Below, piece after piece: positions 7,969 through 16,948 of a stretch of DNA of 64,000 nt. The translations under genes were made by a program, and so were the position numbers. Below the pieces are notes generated by a model. The model was not told where the DNA came from, ran no database searches, and worked only from the letters and a program-made list of their open reading frames with translations. The DNA comes from Rhizobiales bacterium IMCC20636 (lineage in GTDB: Bacteria > Pseudomonadota > Alphaproteobacteria > Rhizobiales > GCA-2746425), in contig CP018226.1 in the NCBI GenBank assembly GCA_016865015.1, forward strand, positions 775,001-839,000, given 5' to 3'. Within the stretch, counting starts at the first letter, position 1. The number at the start of each line of letters is the position of its first letter.

Positions 7969-9495
7969 ATGAGCTTTAAAAACCACGACAGGCAGAAATT
8001 CATAATCGATACTGCCAATGCCTTTACAAACCGGAAGATTTCCAAACGGGACTTTCTGCGCAATATGGGGATGGCCGGTATCGGCATGTCCGCATTTGCA
8101 ACGGGCCTGCTGGGTGGAACACGGCCCTTCAAAGGCAATATGGCGCATGCTGCATCTCATGGTGGCACGCCGGAAGATGTTGCAAATTTCCTGCGCGAAG
8201 CAGGCAAGCCATTTGCTGGCACGACCATTCGCTATACATCCGAAGCAACGCCGCCGACAGTTGTGCTGAACCAGCTGAAAAGCGAGTTCACTGAATTGAC
8301 CGGCATTAATGTTGAAATCGAGATCGTGCCGCTTGAGCAGGTTTTGGCCAAAGCGACACAGGATGTTCAGGGTGAACTTGGCACCTACGACATCTACTAT
8401 CTTGATCAGGCCTGGACTGCGACGTTCTCGAGGGACACAATTGACCCGCGTGAATTGTATGAGTCCAAACCTGACCTTGCGATGCCTGGCTTCGACTTCG
8501 ATGATTTCTCGGAAACTCTGGTCGAGGGTATCAGTCTTTATGACAATAAGTGGATCGGTCTGCCATTTGACATTCCAATCTTCACTTTGATGTACCGTAA
8601 AGACATTCTTGAAAAGCACGGTATTGCTGTTCCAAAAACCTATGATGAATTCACAAGTGCAGTTGAGCTCATCACGGCAGCAGAAAAAGAAAACGGAATC
8701 TTTGGTACCGGCCTTCAGGCAAAATCAGGTCACTATTCTCTGGAGTGTGACTGGAGTCAGGCTGTCTGGGGGCATGGCGGATCCATCTTTGGTGCCGACA
8801 AGAAGTTCTCGGGCAATGATTCTGCAGGCGTCGAGGGCCTTGAGTGGTATATGCGGATGCTGAAAAACGCACCGGCCAACTCTGTGGCATCGACCTGGGA
8901 TGGTCAGTGGCAGATGGGAGCATCCGGTCAGGTTGCCATGATTCAGAGCTGGGCGGAGTTCTTCCCGGGCTGGAATGCTGATGATTCCGAAGTGAAGGGC
9001 CTTTGGGAAATGACCAAGCCTCTGGAAGGGCCTGCAACATTGCGGAGCCGCGACATGGCTGGTTTTGGCGAGATTCCGAATTGGGGTCACCAGGGTGGAT
9101 CAAGCATTGCGCTGTCCCGCTATTCCAAGAACCAGGATGCAGCATGGCTGTTCCTGCAATGGGCTTGCTCCAAGGACATCATGACACGCTGCACACTTGC
9201 AGGTGGTTTCGCACCAATGCGTAACTCATCCTATGTTGATCCGCGGATCGTGGAACGCAAGACCCGTGTCGGTTCAGGTACAACGCGTCACCTTGATACA
9301 GTGAAGTGGACCATCGACAATGCCATCGCATCCGAGCCGGATGTGGCCATCTGGGCCGGTGTTGCCAACAATGAAATCCCGACAGAGCTGGGCAAACTGG
9401 TGACTGGTCAGGATTACAATGGCAATGCGCAAGCCTGCATGGACAAGATCGCCGAACTGGTTGATCAGAAGGTAGAAGAAGCCGACCTGCTCTAG
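7969..9495 (+). CDS. ABC importer sugar/polyol-binding protein with Tat-like signal
   Basis: This 508-residue family-1 extracellular solute-binding protein is longer than the usual 410-440. The N-terminus carries S-K-R-D-F-L-R followed by a Gly/Ala-rich weakly hydrophobic stretch (residues 25-45). This resembles a twin-arginine signal with Lys-Arg in place of Arg-Arg, so export of a folded protein is possible. The binding fold has the expected hinge segments (Y-D-I-Y-Y-L-D-Q-A-W; G-L-P-F-D-I-P; M-Y-R-K-D-I-L). GGAGG 6 bases upstream fixes ATG 7969, although the frame is open back to 7804. It follows the permeases by 50 bp and is trailed by a stem-loop. The ligand is not readable; a polyol is inferred from the operon. 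Confidence 0.88.
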   Translation: MSFKNHDRQKFIIDTANAFTNRKISKRDFLRNMGMAGIGMSAFATGLLGGTRPFKGNMAHAASHGGTPEDVANFLREAGKPFAGTTIRYTSEATPPTVVLNQLKSEFTELTGINVEIEIVPLEQVLAKATQDVQGELGTYDIYYLDQAWTATFSRDTIDPRELYESKPDLAMPGFDFDDFSETLVEGISLYDNKWIGLPFDIPIFTLMYRKDILEKHGIAVPKTYDEFTSAVELITAAEKENGIFGTGLQAKSGHYSLECDWSQAVWGHGGSIFGADKKFSGNDSAGVEGLEWYMRMLKNAPANSVASTWDGQWQMGASGQVAMIQSWAEFFPGWNADDSEVKGLWEMTKPLEGPATLRSRDMAGFGEIPNWGHQGGSSIALSRYSKNQDAAWLFLQWACSKDIMTRCTLAGGFAPMRNSSYVDPRIVERKTRVGSGTTRHLDTVKWTIDNAIASEPDVAIWAGVANNEIPTELGKLVTGQDYNGNAQACMDKIAELVDQKVEEADLL

Positions 9496-9522
9496 GCGCG
9501 CTAGCCTTTTGTCAAAATCAAA

Positions 9523-9546
9523 TCACCCGGCTTCATTGCCGGGTGA
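9523..9546 (+). terminator. Intercistronic stem-loop after binding-protein gene
   Basis: A perfect 9-bp stem, TCACCCGGC (9523-9531) with GCCGGGTGA (9538-9546), has a 6-base loop and is followed by CTGTTT. It lies between the binding-protein and ATPase genes. Such hairpins commonly protect binding-protein mRNA or partly terminate transcription, raising binding protein over the other subunits. Confidence 0.65.
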
Positions 9547-9622
9547 CTGTTTCGCAAACGCAACAGGCCCTTTATTGCAGGGCAATCCAGACCGCAGATA
9601 GCGGATATCGCAGAGGCTACAA

Positions 9623-10696
9623 ATGGCATCGGTAAATGTAGAAAAACTGGTCAAGAAATATGGGGATCTGGAGGTTCTGCACAGCATCGATCTTGATGTG
9701 GAAGATGGCCAGTTCGTCGTTCTTCTTGGTCCGTCCGGCTGCGGAAAATCCACGCTTTTGAGAACAATTGCCGGTTTGGAATCTTCAACATCAGGCGACA
9801 TTTCAATTGGCGAGCGTAACGTCAATGGCATGCATCCCAAGGATCGCAATATTGCCATGGTGTTCCAGAATTATGCGCTCTACGCGCATATGAAAGTCCG
9901 CGATAACATGGCGTTCTCCATGCATCTGAACAAAACGCCTGCAGCTCGCATTGAAGAACGTGTGAATTGGGCGGCGTCCATTCTCAGTCTTGAACCTTAT
10001 CTTGATCGCTATCCCAAGGAACTTTCCGGTGGTCAGCGCCAGCGTGTTGCCATGGGCCGCGCCATCGTCCGCAACCCCGATGTGTTTCTGTTTGACGAAC
10101 CGTTGTCCAATCTGGATGCCAAATTGCGGGTGCAGATGCGCACTGAAATCAAGGAATTGCACAAGCGACTGAAGACCACGACGGTCTATGTGACACATGA
10201 TCAGATTGAAGCCATGACGATGGCTGATGTGGTGGTGATCATGCGGGATGGCCATATTGAACAAATGGGCTCCCCGATGGAAATTTATGACAATCCGGCC
10301 AATCTTTTCGTGGCTGAATTCATCGGCTCACCGGGCATGAATCTGCTGGCGGGCAAAATTGTCGAAGATAGCGGAAAGATGATTTGCCGGGTCGGTGAAC
10401 TGGACCTGCCCTTGCCAGAGCAGATGAATATATCTGCTGGTCAGGATGTTCTGTACGGGATACGTCCGGAACATTTGATCCCGTCTGAAACCGGTGTTAA
10501 AGCGACCATCAATGTTGTCGAGCCGACGGGACCCGAGACGCATCTGTTTTGCCATATGTCAGGCCATGATGTGTGTGCGGTTTCCCGTGAGCGGATGAAC
10601 TGGAAAGCGGATGAGGTTATTTTGGTGGAACCAACGCTTGAATATGTTCACCTGTTTGACGCACAAACAAAAGAAGCTATCAAACGAAAGACATAG
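9623..10696 (+). CDS. ABC importer ATPase (MalK/UgpC family)
   Basis: This 357-residue ATP-hydrolysing subunit has Walker [10 protein letters not shown] (residues 38-46), a Q-loop V-F-Q-N-Y-A-L, the signature L-S-G-G-Q-R-Q-R, Walker [12 protein letters not shown] and the switch His in V-T-H-D-Q. A C-terminal regulatory/TOBE domain (about 240-357) marks it as a carbohydrate-type (CUT1) ATPase. GAGG is placed 6 bases before ATG 9623. It would energise the two upstream permeases. The gene is followed after 3 bp by the polyol dehydrogenase, so uptake and first oxidation are on one transcript. Confidence 0.93.
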   Translation: MASVNVEKLVKKYGDLEVLHSIDLDVEDGQFVVLLGPSGCGKSTLLRTIAGLESSTSGDISIGERNVNGMHPKDRNIAMVFQNYALYAHMKVRDNMAFSMHLNKTPAARIEERVNWAASILSLEPYLDRYPKELSGGQRQRVAMGRAIVRNPDVFLFDEPLSNLDAKLRVQMRTEIKELHKRLKTTTVYVTHDQIEAMTMADVVVIMRDGHIEQMGSPMEIYDNPANLFVAEFIGSPGMNLLAGKIVEDSGKMICRVGELDLPLPEQMNISAGQDVLYGIRPEHLIPSETGVKATINVVEPTGPETHLFCHMSGHDVCAVSRERMNWKADEVILVEPTLEYVHLFDAQTKEAIKRKT

Positions 10697-10699
10697 ATC

Positions 10700-11740
10700 A
10701 TGGCGATTGCGCTCGTTCTGGAAGAAAAAAACAAGATACAGATTCGTGATATTGATCTGGACCAGACGCTTGGCGCCAATGATGTGCGGATTGCAATTGA
10801 TACCGTAGGAGTTTGCGGCAGCGACGTTCACTACTATACCCACGGAAAGATCGGTCCCTTCGTCGTGAACGAACCGATGGTTCTTGGACATGAAGCCGCT
10901 GGCCGTGTCATCGAAGTTGGCTCTGCGGTAACGGGTCTTGCTCCGGGCGATCGCGTTTGCATGGAGCCAGGTGTCCCCGACCCGTCGTCTCGGGCATCCA
11001 AGCTTGGCCTCTATAATGTGGATCCGGCGGTCACCTTCTGGGCGACGCCGCCTGTTCATGGCTGTCTGACTCCTGAAGTCGTTCACCCTGCGGCTTACAC
11101 TTATAAATTGCCCGACCATGTCACAATGGCTGAAGGGGCGATGGTGGAACCCTTCGCAATCGGCATGCAGTCTGCGGCCAAAGCATCGATCAAACCTGGC
11201 GATATTGCGCTGGTTATTGGTGCAGGTCCGATTGGCATCGTGACGGCTCTGGCGGCCTTGGCTGGCGGCTGTGCCAAGGTTTTCATTTCCGATCTTGTGG
11301 ATGAAAAACTGGGCGTTGCAGCGCAGTATGACGGGATAGAACCGATCAATGCGGCAAAGCAGGATGTGGCATCGGTGATTGCCAAAGAAACTGCCAATTG
11401 GGGTGTGGATGTTGTGCTGGAATGTTCCGGTGCCGGTCCGGCTTACAAGACGGCACTGGCGGCAATCCGCCCAGGTGGTTGCCTTGTGTTTGTGGGCATG
11501 CCGGTTGAACCGGTGGCGTTTGATATTGTGGCAGCACAGGCCAAGGAAATTCGCATGGAGACGGTGTTTCGCTATGCTAATATTTATGACCGCGCCATCA
11601 ATCTTATTGCATCGAGCAAGGTTGATCTGAAGCCGCTGATCTCGGAAACCTTTGATTTTGAAAACAGTGTTGAAGCGTTTGACCGTGCTGTCGGGGCGCG
11701 CCCGACAGATGTGAAAATCCAGATAAAGCTCAAGGGCTGA
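10700..11740 (+). CDS. Zinc-dependent polyol dehydrogenase (xylitol/sorbitol dehydrogenase type)
   Basis: This 346-residue medium-chain dehydrogenase oxidises a polyol to a ketose with NAD+. Catalytic zinc ligands are seen in V-C-G-S-D-V-H-Y-Y and G-H-E-A-A-G; the NAD motif G-A-G-P-I-G is near residue 175. The structural-zinc lobe has no cysteines: it reads [12 protein letters not shown], as in rhizobial and enteric xylitol dehydrogenases, so a missing structural zinc is normal for this branch. It follows the transporter ATPase by 3 bp. In this operon it is the best candidate for the first step on the imported polyol. Substrate chain length (C4, C5 or C6) cannot be told from sequence. Confidence 0.88.
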   Translation: MAIALVLEEKNKIQIRDIDLDQTLGANDVRIAIDTVGVCGSDVHYYTHGKIGPFVVNEPMVLGHEAAGRVIEVGSAVTGLAPGDRVCMEPGVPDPSSRASKLGLYNVDPAVTFWATPPVHGCLTPEVVHPAAYTYKLPDHVTMAEGAMVEPFAIGMQSAAKASIKPGDIALVIGAGPIGIVTALAALAGGCAKVFISDLVDEKLGVAAQYDGIEPINAAKQDVASVIAKETANWGVDVVLECSGAGPAYKTALAAIRPGGCLVFVGMPVEPVAFDIVAAQAKEIRMETVFRYANIYDRAINLIASSKVDLKPLISETFDFENSVEAFDRAVGARPTDVKIQIKLKG

Positions 11741-11796
11741 TTATTGCTACCGGTTGCGTGGCGAACAAAGCTCCTGGCAGAAAGAAACAAACCACA

Positions 11797-12819
11797 ATGA
11801 CACGTGCTGATCCTCATGATCTGCCTTCTTTAAGGACATGGTCCAGCAAGTTTGGCAGCAATCCACTATTGGTCCAGGGGGCTGGCGGCAATACGTCAAT
11901 CAAGGATGATGGCGTGATGTGGATCAAGGCGTCCGGCACACAGCTGGCTGATGCCTTGGAGAAGGATATCTTTGTCCCGGTTGATCTTGCGGCCATGTCC
12001 AGTGAGATTCTGGCACACCCGGAGCGCGCGGACGAGCCGCAGCGCTATCTGTTGCAGGAAGGTGGTCTGAAGCCTTCGATCGAGACCTGTCTGCATGCGG
12101 TTTTCCCCAAGCGTGTTGTGATGCATGTGCACTGCGTCAATACAATTGCACTGGCGATCCGGACCGATGCTGTTGCCGAACTTGGTAAGCGGCTTGCTGC
12201 CTTCAACTGGGCTCATGTGAATTATGCAAAACCCGGCGCGCAATTGGCAACGCTGGTGCGAAATGCCCTGACCGATACGGTTGAGGTTATCATTCTGGGA
12301 AATCATGGTTTGCTTGTTGCGGGCGATAGCGTCGAAGAAGCCGCAGCCTTGATCGAACAGGTCAGTGCTGCGCTTCATGCTGATGCCGCGCCGAAAGCTC
12401 CGGTGGATAGCGCGCGCTTGCAGGACCTTGCCGGTGACAATTTTGAACCCGCGCAGCCGGATGACAAGGTTCATCAACTGGCCATGTCGACAGCGCGCAT
12501 TGAAAAGGCAATCGGTGGAACGCTGTATCCCGATCATGTCATTTTTTGCGGCATTGGTGCCCACGCAGCCAGTGTTGGTGAATCCGCTGATGCTTATTGC
12601 AACCGCATCAAACAGATACCTCATTTCCTGATTGTGCCTGATGCGGGTGTCTTGTGGCGCAAGGACATTACCGAAAACGGGCGCACCATGGCCCGTTGCC
12701 TGTCCGACGTTCTGGTCCGGGTTCCAGACGATGCAGTTCTCAATTACTTCACCCAGGCGCAGGATGATGAGCTTCTGGATTGGGATGCCGAAACCTATCG
12801 GCAACAGATGAATGCCTGA
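11797..12819 (+). CDS. Stand-alone class II aldolase/adducin-family protein
   Basis: This 340-residue protein resembles only the aldolase half of the fusion at 2916-4964. It has Q-G-A-G-G-N-T-S near residue 29, a K-A-S-G loop, the zinc pair H-V-H (V-M-H-V-H-C) near residue 110 and a third His in G-N-H-G-L-L-V. No SDR domain follows. The family cleaves or epimerises phosphorylated ketoses through a zinc enediolate. ATG 11797 is preferred; a GTG at 11758 is in frame but lacks a Shine-Dalgarno. It overlaps the next kinase gene by 8 bp. Two aldolases of one type within 10 kb suggest either successive or alternative cleavage steps. Confidence 0.8.
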   Translation: MTRADPHDLPSLRTWSSKFGSNPLLVQGAGGNTSIKDDGVMWIKASGTQLADALEKDIFVPVDLAAMSSEILAHPERADEPQRYLLQEGGLKPSIETCLHAVFPKRVVMHVHCVNTIALAIRTDAVAELGKRLAAFNWAHVNYAKPGAQLATLVRNALTDTVEVIILGNHGLLVAGDSVEEAAALIEQVSAALHADAAPKAPVDSARLQDLAGDNFEPAQPDDKVHQLAMSTARIEKAIGGTLYPDHVIFCGIGAHAASVGESADAYCNRIKQIPHFLIVPDAGVLWRKDITENGRTMARCLSDVLVRVPDDAVLNYFTQAQDDELLDWDAETYRQQMNA

Positions 12820-14086
12820 ACAGGGTCCTCTGTTTGTCGGCGTGGATTTCGGCACCTCCGGTGTGCGTATCAGCGTCATTGATGAACAGGAAGTCGAACG
12901 GGCATACGCCAAGACAGCCTTTACATCACTCGGTTCCAACAGCCGTGATCCTCATATCTGGTGGCGTGCGTTTGAACTGTCCTTGAAGGATGTGGTTGGC
13001 AGGATTGACCGCATGCGCATTGTTGCGGTGGCGGTTGATGGCACATCGGGAACGCTTCTGGCTGTTGATCCCGATGGTGTGCCTCTGGGTGATGCGCTGA
13101 TGTATAATGATCCATGCACGGATCAGGAATTGCTCAAGCGTATTTCACTGCATGCACCACAAGACAGCGCTGCCCATGGCGCTTCCAGCGGTCTTGCACG
13201 TGCTTTGCAACTGGTGCAAAGCCATGATGCAGACAAGGTCCTGCATCAGGCTGACTGGATATCATTCAGACTGTCGGGACGCCGGGTCAGCGATGAGAAC
13301 AACGCTCTGAAAACCGGCTATGATCCCATTGCGCGATGCTGGCCGGACTGGATTGAGAAAACCGGTATGCCAGTGCCGCTGCTGCCGGATGTGCTGCCGG
13401 CAGGGAGCTTGGTCGGTCCGATATCCAAAGAGCTTGCCGAGCAATTCTCCCTTCCGAAAACCTGCCAGATCATCACCGGCACGACCGATGGCTGCGCATC
13501 GTTTTTGGCCACTGGCGCTGAAAATATTGGCGATGGGGTGACTGCACTTGGCACCACGCTGACGCTGAAGATTCTCTCCGACAAACCGATTTTCGCGCCT
13601 GAATATGGAATTTACAGCCATCGGCTGGGTGAGCAATGGCTGGCTGGGGGGGCGTCCAACAGTGGTGGCAATGTGCTCCTCAGTTTTTTCACAGCTCAGC
13701 AAATTTCTGATTTAAGCACACAGATAAATCCTGACGTTCCAACGGGCCTTGAATATTATCCTCTGGCCAAGGCCGGAGAACGTTTTCCGGTTTCCGATGC
13801 GGCACTCCCTCCCAAGGTGACACCACGCCCGCAGGATGATGCGGTTTTCCTGCAAGGCCTGTTTGAAGGCATGTCTGCGATTGAGGCGCTTGGCTTTTCG
13901 CGTCTGACCGAGCTTGGTGGACCTGAGCTGGTTAGTTTGCGCAGTGTCGGCGGGGGCGCGCAAAATGCGGTGTGGAGCCATATTCGACAGACCCGATTGG
14001 GCGTTCCATTTCTCGCTGCAAAAAGCGTAGAAGCTGCTTTTGGCTCAGCGCTGCTGGCCAAACGAGGTTGCCATGGCGTTTCGTGA
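12812..14086 (+). CDS. FGGY-family carbohydrate kinase (ribulokinase-like, short form)
   Basis: This 424-residue kinase is shorter than the first FGGY kinase (496) and only distantly like it. Marks are V-G-V-D-F-G-T-S-G-V-R at the N-terminus, A-V-D-G-T-S-G-T near residue 72, the catalytic-Asp loop T-G-T-T-D-G-C-A-S, the L-G-T-T-L loop and V-G-G-G-A-Q-N-A-V-W at the C-terminus. This form resembles D-ribulose kinases of the cyanobacterial/yeast YDR109C branch. It overlaps the upstream aldolase gene by 8 bp and the downstream HAD gene by 14 bp, so all three are translationally coupled. It likely phosphorylates the ketose produced by the polyol dehydrogenase. Confidence 0.83.
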   Translation: MPEQGPLFVGVDFGTSGVRISVIDEQEVERAYAKTAFTSLGSNSRDPHIWWRAFELSLKDVVGRIDRMRIVAVAVDGTSGTLLAVDPDGVPLGDALMYNDPCTDQELLKRISLHAPQDSAAHGASSGLARALQLVQSHDADKVLHQADWISFRLSGRRVSDENNALKTGYDPIARCWPDWIEKTGMPVPLLPDVLPAGSLVGPISKELAEQFSLPKTCQIITGTTDGCASFLATGAENIGDGVTALGTTLTLKILSDKPIFAPEYGIYSHRLGEQWLAGGASNSGGNVLLSFFTAQQISDLSTQINPDVPTGLEYYPLAKAGERFPVSDAALPPKVTPRPQDDAVFLQGLFEGMSAIEALGFSRLTELGGPELVSLRSVGGGAQNAVWSHIRQTRLGVPFLAAKSVEAAFGSALLAKRGCHGVS

Positions 14087-14912
14087 AGTCGCCCTCACAG
14101 AGGTGGCTGCGGATTTTGATGCCTTTCTGATCGATCAGTTTGGCGTGCTTCTGAATGGGCCAGGCATATATCCCGGCACACCAGAGTCGCTTTCAAGACT
14201 GGCCGCGCTTGGCAAACCGATTTTGCTGTTGTCGAATTCGGGAAAGCGCTCCGGGCCAAATGAGCAAAGGCTGGTTGATCGCGGGTTTGCGCGTGAGGCC
14301 TTTATGGGTGTTTTGTCCTCCGGCGAAGCGGCGCATTTTGCCCTGCAAGAAGCCATCGGCAATCAATTGCCCGTGGGCGCGAAAGTCTTTCTGATCGCAC
14401 GGGATCAGGATCGCTCTGCAATTGAGGGGCTTGATCTGGCGCTGACTGATCAAATCGATGCAGCGGATTTGCTGTTGATTGCAGCCAGTGAAGCCGAGCA
14501 CCACACGCTGGATTATTATGAAGCACTGCTGAAAATTGCCGCAAAAAAACACATGCCGTGTTGGTGCAGCAACCCGGATCAGACCATGCTGACGGAGGCT
14601 GGTAAAATGTTCGGTGCCGGGCGGATTGCAAAGCTTTATGAGGATTTGGGTGGCGAGGTTCAGTGGTTCGGCAAGCCGCATCCGCTGATTTATGACATTG
14701 CCCTGAAAAAACTCGGTGGGCCATCGCCGTCAAAGGTGCTGTGTATCGGGGACAGTCCACAGCATGACATTCGGGGCGGTCAGGATGCGGGCTGTGCCAC
14801 TGCGCTTGTGCGCACCGGAATTCACGAAGGAACAACGATTGCAGATCTTCAGGCAATCTGTGAAAAGCAGCATGTTCAACCCGACTTTCTTTTGTCACGC
14901 TTCACATTTTGA
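14073..14912 (+). CDS. HAD-superfamily subfamily IIA hydrolase (TIGR01459-like)
   Basis: This 279-residue HAD phosphatase-like protein has a C2-type cap. Motif 1 reads F-L-I-D-Q-F-G-V-L-L; the position after the nucleophile is Gln-Phe, and the usual second Asp is missing, as in the IIA branch where the motif is D-x-x-G-V. Motif 2 is L-L-S-N-S-G-K, motif 3 W-F-G-K-P-H-P and motif 4 C-I-G-D-S-P-Q-H-D. ATG 14073 with GAGG 5 bases upstream is chosen over an in-frame TTG at 14040. It lies inside the sugar-phosphate operon, so removing phosphate from a dead-end sugar phosphate is a plausible housekeeping role. The substrate is unknown. Confidence 0.82.
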   Translation: MAFREVALTEVAADFDAFLIDQFGVLLNGPGIYPGTPESLSRLAALGKPILLLSNSGKRSGPNEQRLVDRGFAREAFMGVLSSGEAAHFALQEAIGNQLPVGAKVFLIARDQDRSAIEGLDLALTDQIDAADLLLIAASEAEHHTLDYYEALLKIAAKKHMPCWCSNPDQTMLTEAGKMFGAGRIAKLYEDLGGEVQWFGKPHPLIYDIALKKLGGPSPSKVLCIGDSPQHDIRGGQDAGCATALVRTGIHEGTTIADLQAICEKQHVQPDFLLSRFTF

Positions 14913-14925
14913 AAGGATCAGTTCC

Positions 14926-15858
14926 ATGGGATTAACACTTTCACTGAATACAAACCCGCTGGTTAACCGGTTTGCCGAACCGGATGATCTGATTGAGACG
15001 ATTGCCCGGGATATAAGATTGCGGGATATCCAGCTGACCCATGAGTTCATCAATCCAGGCTGGCCCGCCTCTCTGATCCGTCAGATGACGCGCCAGATGG
15101 ACACGGCTCTGCAGCGCACCGGTGCGCGCATAACCAGTGGCATTACCGGCCCCTATGGCCGCCTCAACCATTTTGGCCATCCCGATGCGGAAGTGCGGCG
15201 GTATTACGTCGATTGGTTCAAGACCTTTGCAGACATCATCGGAGATCTGGGCGGAACCTCGATTGGCACCCAGTTTGCGATCTTTACCTACAAGGATTTT
15301 GACGATCCGGCGCGCAGGGAAGATCTGGTTGAGATCGCGATTGAATGTTGGGCCGAAGTGGCAGAGCATGGAAAGCGTGCTGGGCTCACTTTTCTGTTCT
15401 GGGAGCCGATGTCGGTTGGGCGCGAGTTTGGTGAAACCATTGCTTCTTCGATGGCATTGCAGGAGCGGCTGACTCAAGCCGGTATGGCGATCCCGATGTG
15501 GATGATGGCTGATATCGACCATGGCGATGTTACCAGCGCCAATCCGGATGATTTCGATCCCTATGCCTGGGCACTGGCCGCCCCCAGAGTTTCCCCAATC
15601 ATCCACATCAAGCAATCTTTGATGGATAAGGGCGGGCATCGCCCGTTCACAGCGGAATTCAACGCAAAGGGACGGATACGCCCGGAGGCCTTGTTGGCGG
15701 CATTTGCAAAAGGCGGCGCAAAAGACAATGAAATCTGCCTGGAACTGTCGTTCAAGGAACGGGAACCCAATGACCGTGATGTTGTGGCACAGATCGCGGA
15801 ATCCGTGGCCTTCTGGGCTCCCCACATCGACACTGGCGCCGCAGATTTGAACGTGTAG
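14926..15858 (+). CDS. eryC: EryC-like TIM-barrel tetrulose-phosphate isomerase/epimerase
   Basis: This 310-residue xylose-isomerase-like TIM barrel closely follows rhizobial/Brucella EryC as I remember it: an S-L-N-T-N-P-L-V-N-R-F opening, T-H-E-F-I-N-P-G-W-P near residue 40, and G-P-Y-G-R-L-N-H-F-G-H-P near residue 80. In erythritol catabolism EryC converts 3-tetrulose-4-phosphate to erythrulose-1-phosphate. AAAGGA 8 bases upstream fixes ATG 14926. It is followed 40 bp later by an EryH-like gene, as expected for the erythritol route. The erythritol kinase EryA, dehydrogenase EryB and RpiB-type EryI are not in this window, so the pathway here is a variant or is completed elsewhere. Confidence 0.75.
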   Translation: MGLTLSLNTNPLVNRFAEPDDLIETIARDIRLRDIQLTHEFINPGWPASLIRQMTRQMDTALQRTGARITSGITGPYGRLNHFGHPDAEVRRYYVDWFKTFADIIGDLGGTSIGTQFAIFTYKDFDDPARREDLVEIAIECWAEVAEHGKRAGLTFLFWEPMSVGREFGETIASSMALQERLTQAGMAIPMWMMADIDHGDVTSANPDDFDPYAWALAAPRVSPIIHIKQSLMDKGGHRPFTAEFNAKGRIRPEALLAAFAKGGAKDNEICLELSFKEREPNDRDVVAQIAESVAFWAPHIDTGAADLNV

Positions 15859-15898
15859 CGCCATTCCCCGGCAAGTCGACTGAATAGAGGACTACCAA

Positions 15899-16666
15899 AT
15901 GACACAACCGAAGGTGATGATCGGTACAAGCTGGAAGATGAACAAAACTCTGGCAGAGGCATTGGCCTTTGCAGATGGATTGCTGTCCGCAGAGGCAGAC
16001 AGTTCAACGGCGATTCAGCGTTTCGTTATTCCGCCCTTTACGGCTGTGCGCGAGGTTAAAAAGAGCCTTGCCGCAACAAATGTTCTGGTTGGTGCCCAGA
16101 ATATGCATTGGGCGAATGAGGGGGCCTGGACAGGTGAAATCTCACCGCGCATGCTAACCGACTGTGATCTTGATATTGTCGAATTGGGGCATTCGGAACG
16201 CCGTGCGTTTTTTGGTGAAACTGACGAAGCTGTCGGGCGCAAGACCAAAGCTGCGGTCCAGCACGGATTGATACCGCTGATCTGCATTGGCGAAACCCTG
16301 GAACAGCGCGAAGCCGGGCGGTCGGACGCTGTTCTGGAAATGCAGGTCCGGGCGGCGCTGGAACCGCTGGAAGATAACGAGAAAAATGCCCCTGTCTGGT
16401 TGGCGTATGAACCGGTCTGGGCGATTGGCGAACATGGTATTCCTGCGACATCCGATTATGCCGACGAGCGTCAGGCACGCATCATTGACGTTGCCCAGGC
16501 TGTGCTGGGACGCAAAATTCCGTGCCTTTATGGCGGATCTGTCAATCCGGGGAATTGTGCAGAGCTGATTGCCTGTCCTCATATTGATGGCTTGTTCATC
16601 GGACGCTCGGCCTGGAATGTCGCCGGCTATCTCGATATTCTGGAGAGATGCTCCAAAGCCTTGTGA
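15899..16666 (+). CDS. eryH: EryH/TpiA2-like triose-phosphate-isomerase-family isomerase
   Basis: This 255-residue TIM barrel has the three catalytic residues of the triose-phosphate isomerase family: Lys in W-K-M-N, His in L-G-H-S-E-R and Glu in A-Y-E-P-V-W-A-I-G, plus the phosphate loop Y-G-G-S-V-N. The opening G-T-S-W-K-M-N (not G-N-W-K-M-N) and the S-A-W-N-V-x-G-Y-L-D-I end fit the EryH/TpiA2/LerI branch, which interconverts L-erythrulose-1-phosphate and D-erythrulose-4-phosphate. It is the last gene of the polyol operon. A role as a second triose-phosphate isomerase handling aldolase-made dihydroxyacetone phosphate is the main alternative. Confidence 0.8.
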   Translation: MTQPKVMIGTSWKMNKTLAEALAFADGLLSAEADSSTAIQRFVIPPFTAVREVKKSLAATNVLVGAQNMHWANEGAWTGEISPRMLTDCDLDIVELGHSERRAFFGETDEAVGRKTKAAVQHGLIPLICIGETLEQREAGRSDAVLEMQVRAALEPLEDNEKNAPVWLAYEPVWAIGEHGIPATSDYADERQARIIDVAQAVLGRKIPCLYGGSVNPGNCAELIACPHIDGLFIGRSAWNVAGYLDILERCSKAL

Positions 16667-16948
16667 GCCAGACCGGCGTGAGCAACCTGCGTAGGTGCAA
16701 GTCCGCGCTCAAAATGCCGTTTTTGCACTGCCGTCATCACGATAAATTCTGGTGGCGGCCATACTGAGGCGTCGGCCCGATATGGTCGGGAGGGCCTTGA
16801 TCGGTATCAATGACGTATCAATGATTATCCCGCAGACTGATAGACAGGCTAGAGGTGCACCATTGTGTTGTCTCTGGAGAGGCCTTGCTGGCCAGCAAAC
16901 AATCCTTTCTATTGAGTAGATTTTCAATGAACATCAGTTGCGCATGAT
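16667..16948 (+). promoter_or_regulatory. Upstream region of metal ATPase with tandem repeat and palindrome
   Basis: No gene is seen here. GTATCAATGA occurs twice at 16804-16813 and 16815-16824, an 11-bp period that places both copies on one face of DNA. Downstream is a perfect 14-bp palindrome TTGCTGGCCAGCAA (16885-16898), 50 bp before the ATPase start. Either could bind a regulator; none is encoded next to it. Confidence 0.45.
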
